DNA of 64,000 bases from Desulforapulum autotrophicum (GTDB lineage: Bacteria > Desulfobacterota > Desulfobacteria > Desulfobacterales > Desulfolunaceae), in contig DYJE01000004.1 in the NCBI GenBank assembly GCA_020723285.1, positions 62,001 to 126,000 on the forward strand. The letters run 5' to 3'. Positions within the stretch are counted from its first letter, which is position 1, and each line of letters starts with the position of its first letter. Below the pieces are notes generated by a model, which was not told where the DNA came from, made no database searches, and saw only the letters and a program-made list of their open reading frames with translations. Below are positions 38,600 to 46,348 of the stretch, one piece after another. A program made the position numbers and the translations under genes.

Positions 38600-39394
38600 A
38601 TGGGATTTGTAAAGTCATATGAGGAAATCATGGCCCATATGCGGCCTACAGCTGATTTTTACGACGCTGAAATGCTGAACGTATTCTGGGAAACCCCTCC
38701 CGAGGCGGTGAAGAAACTCCTTCCGGCACCTCTGGAACCTGCGGAGCATCCTGTGGCCATGGCGTTCGTCGCGTGGTATCCGGCCACGAATTTTGACGTG
38801 ACGTACCGGGAAACAGCCCTGTTCATCATGGCACGGTTCAGGGAAACCGAAGGCAGTTACTGTCTGTCCATGTCGGTCACCAGCGACATGGCCATGGCCG
38901 CAGGGCGCGAGATGTTCGGTTTTCCGAAAAAGATGGCGGACATCCATTACCATCGCGATGGCAACACGGTGCACGGATGGGCCGAGCGAAGAGACATCCG
39001 GTTCATGGAGATTTCCGCAACCCTGGACGGTGAGTTCAACAGCCCGGATGCGGCGGAACTTCTGATGAAAAAGGGAATTCAGGATGATGGATCGTTCAGC
39101 GGAAAGGCCTTCAATTTCAAATATTTTCCCGCGCCCGAAGGCGGGGCCTTTGACTATCAGCCCCGGTTGGTGATCCAGGAAACGCTTTTCAGGCCATCGG
39201 AGATCCTGTTGGGTAAAGGAGCCATCACGATCACCCCCTCGCCCTACGATCCCTGGATTGATGTGCCGGTGGTCCGCATGCTGGGTGCCATGTACACCCG
39301 GGGAAACAACTCCATGCTTGGCGGCAGGGTGGCCGCAGAATCTGATTTCATGCCGTTTCTGCCCCATGCGTTCCTGAAATGGGATGTGAAATAG
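38600..39394 (+). CDS. Acetoacetate decarboxylase family protein
   Basis: 264 residues. The Schiff-base lysine pair is present at 110-111 in AAGREMFGFPKKMADI, matching the adjacent lysines 115-116 of Clostridium acetobutylicum acetoacetate decarboxylase. The family includes true decarboxylases and enzymes using the same lysine for aldolase-type or other chemistry, so the substrate is open. ATG 38600 follows AAGGAG by six bases; ATGs at 38585 and 38594 lie in or on that site. It stands alone as a gene. Confidence 0.85.
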   Translation: MGFVKSYEEIMAHMRPTADFYDAEMLNVFWETPPEAVKKLLPAPLEPAEHPVAMAFVAWYPATNFDVTYRETALFIMARFRETEGSYCLSMSVTSDMAMAAGREMFGFPKKMADIHYHRDGNTVHGWAERRDIRFMEISATLDGEFNSPDAAELLMKKGIQDDGSFSGKAFNFKYFPAPEGGAFDYQPRLVIQETLFRPSEILLGKGAITITPSPYDPWIDVPVVRMLGAMYTRGNNSMLGGRVAAESDFMPFLPHAFLKWDVK

Positions 39395-39470
39395 GGCCGT
39401 GTGACTATAGACAAAGATCAAGGGCACTTCGCTCGGATTCTGTATGCAATAAGTCTCAATATTTTCTGAT

Positions 39471-40520
39471 TCACGCAATGGAACGAGAAGGTATGGATAA
39501 CGGCTTACGCATGTTACAAATTTTGCATAGCTGGTGTTCTGAATATGAATCCGAAAAAGTTGCGTATGTTTGACCGTTCCAGATTTCATCAAGCGTATTA
39601 TTGTAAATATTCCCGAAATTACCAAGTGTTCTTCGAAGCTCATCGGGTGCACAACAAACGTTGAAACGACCGGAATGGTCTATCCATGCTTCTTTACCGA
39701 TAAATGGACATTCGCCGCCCGGGGCGATATCATCGGGTTTTTCGACGTTTAAAGGGAAAAAGTGCTCAAGTTTAATGGATTTGCCGTTCAGTCGTTTTTC
39801 GGCTTTGGCAATATAGGTGCAGATGGAGACACAACGATTCCATCTTTGGATTGCGTCACCATTCCTTCGCAGAGAAAGATGCGTTATCTCTTTAAAATGA
39901 GGCCAGAGGTGATGGCCTTTCACACGGTCAAATCCAAGCTTGATGGCCATTCGGACCAGATCGGGGATTTCATCGAGATTCATTTCCATGAATGTGAGCT
40001 GAAGGGTCAAGTTGCAATAGTGCCCACTATTGGCTGCAATACTGTCACGCATAGCAACCAGGGCCTGCGCATTTTTCATGTGGGAGTTCAGGGAGGTCCC
40101 TACCATGATTTTTTCCTGGGTTTTTTCGCTTGACCCATTCCAGGATATTTTGATGTCGCTGCCTATGGGAAGGATCTTTTGGCCCCAATAATCCACATGA
40201 TTTTTCTTTCCTTTGATGGGGAATGTCCCATTGGTGGTCAGGTTGATTTTCAGATTCAATTCCCGGCAAATGTCGACGAGTTTTTCAAAATGGTTGTATA
40301 GGAGCGGTTCTCCCATGGTAGAGGGGATGATTTCCCTGACGCCCAGATGCGCGGCCTGGCGGATGATGGATTCCATCAAGCGTTCAGGCATCATGGGACG
40401 AATTGCTCTGCCGTTCTTTCTGGAATAGATGGAATGGTCCTCGCACATGATGCAGTTGAGATTACAATGGTCCGGGTTCGTATCGAGGGTCATTCTCCAT
40501 AATTCTCGATTTGATTTCAT
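39471..40520 (-). CDS. Radical SAM enzyme with SPASM domain
   Basis: 349 residues. The radical SAM cluster motif is Cys19-x3-Cys23-x2-Cys26 (CNLNCIMC), followed by a GEPLL stretch. The C-terminal SPASM-type auxiliary-cluster region has Cys in GGECPFIGKEAW, FNVCCAPD, and CKICNMR with the usual GNIYNNTLDEIWNG. Such enzymes modify peptides, sugars or aminocyclitols. It is the last gene of the carbamoyltransferase cluster, overlapping the glycosyltransferase gene by four bases, so a sugar or small-molecule substrate is more likely than a peptide; no precursor-peptide gene is seen. Confidence 0.85.
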   Translation of the reverse strand: MKSNRELWRMTLDTNPDHCNLNCIMCEDHSIYSRKNGRAIRPMMPERLMESIIRQAAHLGVREIIPSTMGEPLLYNHFEKLVDICRELNLKINLTTNGTFPIKGKKNHVDYWGQKILPIGSDIKISWNGSSEKTQEKIMVGTSLNSHMKNAQALVAMRDSIAANSGHYCNLTLQLTFMEMNLDEIPDLVRMAIKLGFDRVKGHHLWPHFKEITHLSLRRNGDAIQRWNRCVSICTYIAKAEKRLNGKSIKLEHFFPLNVEKPDDIAPGGECPFIGKEAWIDHSGRFNVCCAPDELRRTLGNFGNIYNNTLDEIWNGQTYATFSDSYSEHQLCKICNMRKPLSIPSRSIA

Positions 40521-41809
40521 ACAAATTCCTTGTAGAGGGTTTCAAGTTTTTCAAGATGTTCATCCAAATCCGGAATCTGACCGTCGTCGGAATAAAGATA
40601 GCCACGCCGCCCCAGTTTTTCTGCAAGAAAGGGGGCATCACGAAGACGCTGCATCTGGGATGCCAGGCTGTCCGGTGACCGATGGGCGAACAGGAGTCCG
40701 TTTACGTGATGCTGAACGTATTCGGCCATTCCGCCAACGTCGGCAGTGATTACGGGAATCCTTGCCTGTTGGGCTTCATGGATAACCAGAGGTGAGTTTT
40801 CTGTCCAGATCGACGGCACGACGATGGCGTCCACATGATCAAAAACATCAGGAACGATGTCGTTGTTTTTATACTCGTGCATCCATTCCACTTTTTTTGA
40901 AGTTCCATGCGTTGCCTGGTCTGCGATTTTTTTGAGGGCTTGGGTGATTTCCCCTCGATCACGCCCCCAGATTCGTAGCTGACATTCGCCGTTGACGCTT
41001 CCAAGGGCTTCGATAAGCTGGTTGACCCCTTTGGAAGGGATGTGGGTCCCGATATACCCGAATGTGAACGGTTCATGGCCGTTTCGTGACCGGTTCCGGA
41101 GCCGCGTTCGGTCAAAGCCGTAATCCATGTACATTGTTTTTTCTTCAAGATGGCTGAAACAGGATGTGAATCTTTTTTTGAGATACCGCGACGGGGAGAT
41201 GAACAGATCCACCTGATCGGCCACGTCTTTGATGTGATTCATTCGTCGTTTGACCCAGTTCTCCCAGAAATACCGGTCCTGCGTTTCCTCCTTTGGATCT
41301 CCTGAAAAATATCTTGAGTAACAGCGGCTGGCACAGGTCCGGTTTTCCTGTTTTTCACAGACCGCCCACAGGTTGCCCTCCTCTGCGTCCATCTGCATGA
41401 ACTGGCCCCTGGGGCACATCAGCCAGAAATCGTGCAGGGTGAATACGATGGGGATATTTCTTTTTTTTGCCTCGAACACCAGCGAGGTCGACAGATGGTT
41501 GAGATGGCCGATGTGGACGATATCCGGCCGGATTTCATCGAGCATGGCCGCAAACCTTCGGTCTATGACATCGACCCGGTATCGGTCCTTGTGCCGTGGA
41601 TTGTTGACGAGGCGCAATCGAACCCCCGGTTCGGAGGCATCCTGCTCATGGCGGATATCGCCGTCATATCTGAACGGGTCTTCTTCCCTGGTAAAAACGT
41701 GAACTTCGTGCCCCCGTCGTGCAAGTCCCTGGCAAATGGTTTGAGAGTAAACTTCAGATCCCGCATTGTATCGCATGGGATATCCATGAATGACTTTGAT
41801 AATTTTCAT
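40517..41809 (-). CDS. GT4-family glycosyltransferase
   Basis: 430 residues with the GT-B fold: N-terminal KVIHGYPMRYNAGSEVYSQT (acceptor side, Gly-rich loop) and C-terminal donor-binding domain with FGYIGTHIPSKGVNQLIEAL and the EX7E motif ENSPLVIHE. It transfers a sugar from a nucleotide sugar with retention of configuration. The 4-base overlaps at both ends (with the epimerase upstream and the radical SAM gene downstream) tie it to the cluster. Confidence 0.9.
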   Translation of the reverse strand: MKIIKVIHGYPMRYNAGSEVYSQTICQGLARRGHEVHVFTREEDPFRYDGDIRHEQDASEPGVRLRLVNNPRHKDRYRVDVIDRRFAAMLDEIRPDIVHIGHLNHLSTSLVFEAKKRNIPIVFTLHDFWLMCPRGQFMQMDAEEGNLWAVCEKQENRTCASRCYSRYFSGDPKEETQDRYFWENWVKRRMNHIKDVADQVDLFISPSRYLKKRFTSCFSHLEEKTMYMDYGFDRTRLRNRSRNGHEPFTFGYIGTHIPSKGVNQLIEALGSVNGECQLRIWGRDRGEITQALKKIADQATHGTSKKVEWMHEYKNNDIVPDVFDHVDAIVVPSIWTENSPLVIHEAQQARIPVITADVGGMAEYVQHHVNGLLFAHRSPDSLASQMQRLRDAPFLAEKLGRRGYLYSDDGQIPDLDEHLEKLETLYKEFV

Positions 41810-42723
41810 AGGGCGTTCCGAATTTCCGTCAACTGTTTTCTAAAGGTTTCGACAAACATGGTGATTCCGGCCTGGGGGCTGATTTCCGCCCTCCAGCCCA
41901 GTACTTTGCGTGCACGGTCAGGACATCCGACAAACCGGCTGACATCGTATTTTCTGGGTGGTGCTTCGACGATCGTTGAGGTTGTTTTTGCTGCAGCAAT
42001 GGCCATTTTTGCTGCCAGTTCAAGGGTTGTGGGAATGCCGGGCAGAAGGTGAAGGGCGGGCAGATTTGCAACCCCAGAATCCAGGAGTTCAACAATTCTT
42101 AGAATTCCTTTGGCCACATCTGAAACGTGTGTGAAGTCAAAGGTGTTTTGTCCGCCGTCCACGCGGAGGGATTCCCCAAGAACCGCAGCACGGCAAAAAG
42201 CGGGCAGGACACGATCCGGGTGATCAAATGTGCACCCGTATACATTGGCAAGCCTTACGACGGCAGTGTTCAAACCCTGTTTCCGTGCTTCAAACGCGGC
42301 GTCTTCCATGGCTTTTTTTGAACGGCCATAAATGTTGACGGGTTGGAGAGGCGTGGATTCCTTGACCGGTAAGGAGTTGGATTCTCCGTAGACTTCCCGG
42401 CTGCTTGCGACAAGAACCCATGGTTTCAAAGGGCTCTGCACGGCAAGATCCAATAGGGTGCGGCTCGCCTTTGCATTGGTTTTCCAGCACAGATCCGGAT
42501 TGTTCTGGCCATGAACCACCCGTGATACGGCTGCAAAATGGATAACACCATGGCAGCCTTCCATGGCTTTTCCCATCTGTTCAGCCTCACAAATATCCCC
42601 TCGAAATGTTTTTTGCCGGGAACGCAGATCTATTCCCTTAACCCTGAATCCAAGGTTTTCCAGCTCCGGCCATACGTACCGGCCGACAAGCCCTTCATGT
42701 CCTGTGACTAAAATTGTTTTCAT
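41806..42723 (-). CDS. NAD-dependent epimerase/dehydratase (sugar nucleotide)
   Basis: 305 residues, extended short-chain dehydrogenase fold. The NAD-binding TGHEGLVGRYV lies at the N-terminus. The catalytic Ser is in LVASSREVYGES and Tyr-x3-Lys is in NIYGRSK. GalE-like enzymes convert UDP- or dTDP-sugars; the exact reaction cannot be told. It starts about 50 bases after the carbamoyltransferase and overlaps the glycosyltransferase by four bases. Confidence 0.88.
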   Translation of the reverse strand: MKTILVTGHEGLVGRYVWPELENLGFRVKGIDLRSRQKTFRGDICEAEQMGKAMEGCHGVIHFAAVSRVVHGQNNPDLCWKTNAKASRTLLDLAVQSPLKPWVLVASSREVYGESNSLPVKESTPLQPVNIYGRSKKAMEDAAFEARKQGLNTAVVRLANVYGCTFDHPDRVLPAFCRAAVLGESLRVDGGQNTFDFTHVSDVAKGILRIVELLDSGVANLPALHLLPGIPTTLELAAKMAIAAAKTTSTIVEAPPRKYDVSRFVGCPDRARKVLGWRAEISPQAGITMFVETFRKQLTEIRNAL

Positions 42724-42774
42724 GAAAAATCCTTATGCAATAAAGGTCGGTTTGAACGACAGATGCCGCTCAGA

Positions 42775-44436
42775 TTAAAGATAACGAAGTTTGGATTGGC
42801 CGAGTTTTTCAATCCATAACGCATCAAGCCCGATGGCCCGACCAGAACGCAGGGCATCGCTTATATCCTGAACGATCGGTTCACCGCTCTGGTTGAACGA
42901 TGTGTTCAGAAGCCCATGAATCCCATACTTGTCCCTCAGCAGAACAAGAAGCCTGTATATGGATGACAATTCAGCGCTTTTATTTCTGACTATTTGCGCC
43001 CGGACCGAGCCATCCGCATGAGCAACACCTTGGAAATGGGGGAGCCATGAGGCGTTTATTTTCCACGCCCCGGACATGAATGCTCCAAGGCAACTGTGTT
43101 GACGATATTCCTCAAGACACGTCTTGGCCGTATCCTCAAGCATGATGGGGGAGACGGGACGATACCATTCCCTTTTTTTCATCACTTCGCTGATGTGTTT
43201 TCTGAGTTCGATGCTGTCCGGTCTGGCCAGAATGCTTCTGTGGCCAAGGGCCCGGGGGCCGCATTCTCCATGACCGATAACGGTGCCGATCACCTTTCCA
43301 TCAGCGATCATTCGGGCGATTTCATTGATGGTGGTATCGGATACAGGGCGTGATGTTGATTCGCTTTTTCCAGGACTACGGACGATAAACGGAGAACATT
43401 TTTCAATGTGTCTTCGTTCCTGCCATTCGGCCATAGCCGCGGCCCCCAAAGCCAAACCGCTGTCGCAGGGAGCAGGGGGGACAAAAATATGGTCGAAACC
43501 CACTTCATTTTCGATTCTCACGTTTGTATGGATATTCAACGCTGCGCCACCGGAATAATGAAGATGGGCGCAGGAGGTTTTCTTTTTCCACTGCCCGATG
43601 AAATCGACGATTGAATGTTCAAAGTCCATCTGCATGCATGCAGCTATGTCGGCACAAACGGTATGCCTTGTCGGATTCTGGGTTTTTTTCATCGTTTCGA
43701 TGAGATCCTGAAATAATGGAGTCAGGCGATGACTTCCCGCTGAGTTTGATGATAGACACTGGATGAGGGCAACAAGATCGGAATTTGCCGTGCCATGCCC
43801 TGAAAAGCCCATGAGCTTGCCCGGCATGGACAGGTGGTCTTCGGCCCGAAGACCGAGTATGGCTTGGGAAAGCATGCTTGCATTGAAATGGTTCACCACT
43901 CTTTTCAGGCTGTCCCAATCATAGGAAAGGCAACGAAGATTCCCTTGATTGTATGTCCAGACTGAATTTGCGGAAACAGATGCACCACCATCGATGTGCA
44001 GAAGAAGAGAATTTTCGGAAAAAGTACCGCAGAAGGGCAGACAACTTGAGATATGGGCCAGCTCATGACTGATCGCCCACCCCTGTGTTCGGGGTTCTTT
44101 CAGGTAGCCTTTCGTTTCGATATGACAGGGGACCATGATATCCTCCGGCTTAAACCCTTTGGGCACGGTCATGGACAGGCTTTCCGATTCGCTGGTGAAT
44201 GAATCGCCGTAGAAGGAACTCACAAGGATAAAACGGATTTCTTCGTTTGGTACAAGAAACGGTCGAAGCAATGCATCGAAACACATGGACAGATTTCCAT
44301 CATGCTTGGTGCGTGAAAATCGTTCTGCGGGAAGATGCGCTATCACAACCCCATTTCTGATCAAGGCGATGCCGTGATCGTGGGCATGGCACGATCCGCT
44401 TTTGTCCGGAATACCGTGGATGCCGACTGTCAGCAT
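42775..44436 (-). CDS. NodU/TobZ-type carbamoyltransferase
   Basis: O-carbamoyltransferase that uses carbamoyl phosphate and ATP to put a carbamoyl group on a sugar or antibiotic hydroxyl. From ATG 44436 it has 553 residues. The Kae1-like N-domain shows HDHGIALI, AERFSRTKHDG, the metal-ligand region HELAHISSCL and LLHIDGGASVS. The C-terminal part has the family signature GHGECGPRALGHRSILA and LLNTSFN. GAAGGAG lies eight bases before ATG 44436; a longer frame to 44472 lies inside the upstream gene. The start overlaps the end of the WG-repeat gene. Confidence 0.92.
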   Translation of the reverse strand: MLTVGIHGIPDKSGSCHAHDHGIALIRNGVVIAHLPAERFSRTKHDGNLSMCFDALLRPFLVPNEEIRFILVSSFYGDSFTSESESLSMTVPKGFKPEDIMVPCHIETKGYLKEPRTQGWAISHELAHISSCLPFCGTFSENSLLLHIDGGASVSANSVWTYNQGNLRCLSYDWDSLKRVVNHFNASMLSQAILGLRAEDHLSMPGKLMGFSGHGTANSDLVALIQCLSSNSAGSHRLTPLFQDLIETMKKTQNPTRHTVCADIAACMQMDFEHSIVDFIGQWKKKTSCAHLHYSGGAALNIHTNVRIENEVGFDHIFVPPAPCDSGLALGAAAMAEWQERRHIEKCSPFIVRSPGKSESTSRPVSDTTINEIARMIADGKVIGTVIGHGECGPRALGHRSILARPDSIELRKHISEVMKKREWYRPVSPIMLEDTAKTCLEEYRQHSCLGAFMSGAWKINASWLPHFQGVAHADGSVRAQIVRNKSAELSSIYRLLVLLRDKYGIHGLLNTSFNQSGEPIVQDISDALRSGRAIGLDALWIEKLGQSKLRYL

Positions 44437-45776
44437 GAAGCGATCTCCTTCAATCCCTGAAAACGCCGCCATTCAGTCAATTGAGATCCGTTTGAAAAGA
44501 AACACACACCGTCAAGGTACCCGACCCAGTCGTCGGGTGTGGGATGGTGCAGCCCCAGATGATCAAACAAACCGGCGATAAAAAAATCATGGGTAATCAA
44601 TAAGGTCGGCCTGTCTTTCATGGATTGCTCAGCGAGACTCATCATATCTCTGCAACCGTCGATAAGTGGCCGAAATCCTTGACCATGACCTGTATTCAGA
44701 TAATGCAGGGCGGCTTCCCAAAAATTTTCCGGTGTAAGGTGGCTCTGGTTCTGGACCGTATCAGTAAAAGGGCCTGGGTTTCCAAGGAGAGATGTTTCAA
44801 TGATTTCCGAAACGTTGATCGGGGTTCCAATGCCATGAGAAAGATGACGACATGTATCGACACATCGTCCGATCGGGCTGGAGATCAAGGCCCAAGCAGG
44901 TTCCTTTCTTCCAAGAATCTGTCCGAGGGACTGCGCTGCGAACTGCCCGTTCCTGTTCAGCTTCGCATCATCACCCCACTCCCCCTGAGGGATTGGGTCG
45001 CGTTCGGCGTGCCGCAGGATCAGGGCGACCCTTTCCCCTCGCGCCATCCGATCCACGATTTCCTGGATATGCACATCCGGCATTCGGGCCGGTAAGTGTT
45101 TATAATGGCCGTTTTCCATCAGCCTGATCCATTGGCCCTCCTTTGTTTTGCACAGCGAGAAGCCATTGTAAAAGGGCTCAACCCATTTGAATCTATGTTC
45201 ATAGATGGGCTGCCCATGTTTGTTGATATGGAAGGCCCCCTGTTTATCCCGGACCACGGCAAATCCTTTATGGAATACATCGACGTTTTCAAAGGAATGG
45301 TTATGAAGGGGGCTGCCGTCGTCATTTATATGATATGCAACATTGCCGTGGCGGACAGCGGCGATTCCGTAGCGGAAATCCCCGACGTAGTCGAATCGTT
45401 CATCATAAAGGGGGGTAAAGGAGTTGTTGATATGAAAAAAACCTTTGGCATCCTGAACCACGCAACGTCCTTCCTGAAAGTTTCCACTCCAGATGTATCG
45501 CTGTGAATGAAAAACCTTACCCGTTGTATCGATATGGAAATAGCCGGTGTTATCACGTACAGTGGCAATGCCTTGGTAAAAGCCGAATGTTTCCTGATAG
45601 CGATCCGTATACAAGGGCGCTCCATCCATGGTGATATGGTATGCTCCGGATTCGTCACTGACTGCGGCAAGGCCTTCTGGGTCGTGGTAGCTCATGGCTC
45701 GTTTGAATGTTTTACCAAAACAGAGATGACCATTGACCAGAAAACCGGTTTCTTCTTGATTTAATGTTGGTTTCAT
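44430..45776 (-). CDS. WG-repeat / histidine-phosphatase fusion protein
   Basis: 448 residues with two parts. Residues 34-220 hold about five units of roughly 38 residues with the pattern GxAxVRDxxGxFHIxxxGxPLYxxRF, a WG-type repeat expected to form a beta structure. Residues 248-448 are a histidine phosphatase domain: LRHAERD with catalytic His256, ISSPIGRCVDTC and a second catalytic His396 in LLITHDF. The phosphatase may dephosphorylate a sugar phosphate for the downstream enzymes. No signal peptide. It is the first large gene of the cluster, 66 bases after the DUF4258 gene. Confidence 0.82.
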   Translation of the reverse strand: MKPTLNQEETGFLVNGHLCFGKTFKRAMSYHDPEGLAAVSDESGAYHITMDGAPLYTDRYQETFGFYQGIATVRDNTGYFHIDTTGKVFHSQRYIWSGNFQEGRCVVQDAKGFFHINNSFTPLYDERFDYVGDFRYGIAAVRHGNVAYHINDDGSPLHNHSFENVDVFHKGFAVVRDKQGAFHINKHGQPIYEHRFKWVEPFYNGFSLCKTKEGQWIRLMENGHYKHLPARMPDVHIQEIVDRMARGERVALILRHAERDPIPQGEWGDDAKLNRNGQFAAQSLGQILGRKEPAWALISSPIGRCVDTCRHLSHGIGTPINVSEIIETSLLGNPGPFTDTVQNQSHLTPENFWEAALHYLNTGHGQGFRPLIDGCRDMMSLAEQSMKDRPTLLITHDFFIAGLFDHLGLHHPTPDDWVGYLDGVCFFSNGSQLTEWRRFQGLKEIASC

Positions 45777-45842
45777 TTTTTGTTATATCCTTAAATACGT
45801 TGATTGTTTCATCGTGCCCTTTCGATGAATCAAGATATCACT

Positions 45843-46118
45843 TTAACGCAAGTGGCTGATTCGACGACAGACTCTGAACACTGTGATGATGCATGTATCA
45901 TTGCAAACAACACCCACGGGGGCGCATTTTTCAGCCTTGTCAAGTAAACCAGTGGGGTAAACTTTTCTTTTCCGAAGTGTTTGGATATGGCGTATATCCA
46001 ATAAGTACCTGTTCGCATTTTGTTGAAGCACCTCGCCTTCCTGAAGAACTAGATTGACAATGTCCTGAGAGATAGCGCGTTCTTTCATCCGTTTTTTTGC
46101 GTGTAAGCTGTATTGCAT
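45843..46118 (-). CDS. DUF4258 family small protein
   Basis: About 91 residues from ATG 46118, which has GAAGGAA upstream; a longer frame reaches 46133. The segments YSLHAKKRMKERAISQDIV and the final strand CIITVFRVC are those of DUF4258, a small basic fold related to RelE/BrnT-like toxins but of unproven function. No antitoxin-like partner is adjacent. It is the first gene downstream of the -24/-12 candidate and is probably in the same transcript as the carbamoyltransferase cluster. Confidence 0.7.
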   Translation of the reverse strand: MQYSLHAKKRMKERAISQDIVNLVLQEGEVLQQNANRYLLDIRHIQTLRKRKVYPTGLLDKAEKCAPVGVVCNDTCIITVFRVCRRISHLR

Positions 46119-46165
46119 TGTTATTCCTTCCATGTTCGTTCTTCACAATTTTTAAAATGTCCATT

Positions 46166-46181
46166 TGCGTGAATCATGCCA
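46166..46181 (-). promoter_or_regulatory. Candidate sigma-54 promoter of the carbamoyltransferase cluster
   Basis: On the minus strand the site reads TGGCATGATTCACGCA. The invariant GG and GC are ten bases apart and TGGCAT-G matches the -24 box; the -12 box has AC where TT is usual. It lies about 50 bases before the DUF4258 start and about 170 bases from a divergent sigma-54 activator gene. The context raises a moderate match to a plausible one. Confidence 0.5.
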
Positions 46182-46348
46182 TGTTCTATGCCCATACATC
46201 ATTATGGGGTATGAATTTATAATATCAGTAAGTTGTATCCTGATTGATTTGATTGTCAGATAATCTTTAGTTGCTTAAAATTCATTTTTAAAATATCATA
46301 ATTGATTATTAATTCAAAAATGACCATTATATAAATCCGGGGGAGAAT

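Noticed and set aside
42775-44436. Carbamoyltransferase as TsaD (tRNA threonylcarbamoyl synthesis)
   Set aside because: The 553-residue length and the C-terminal GPRALGHRSILA and NTSFN motifs are those of NodU/TobZ, not the about 340-residue TsaD.
45843-46118. DUF4258 gene as the toxin of a toxin-antitoxin pair
   Set aside because: No antitoxin-sized gene adjoins it on either side; upstream is the activator's regulatory gap and downstream is the WG-repeat gene.
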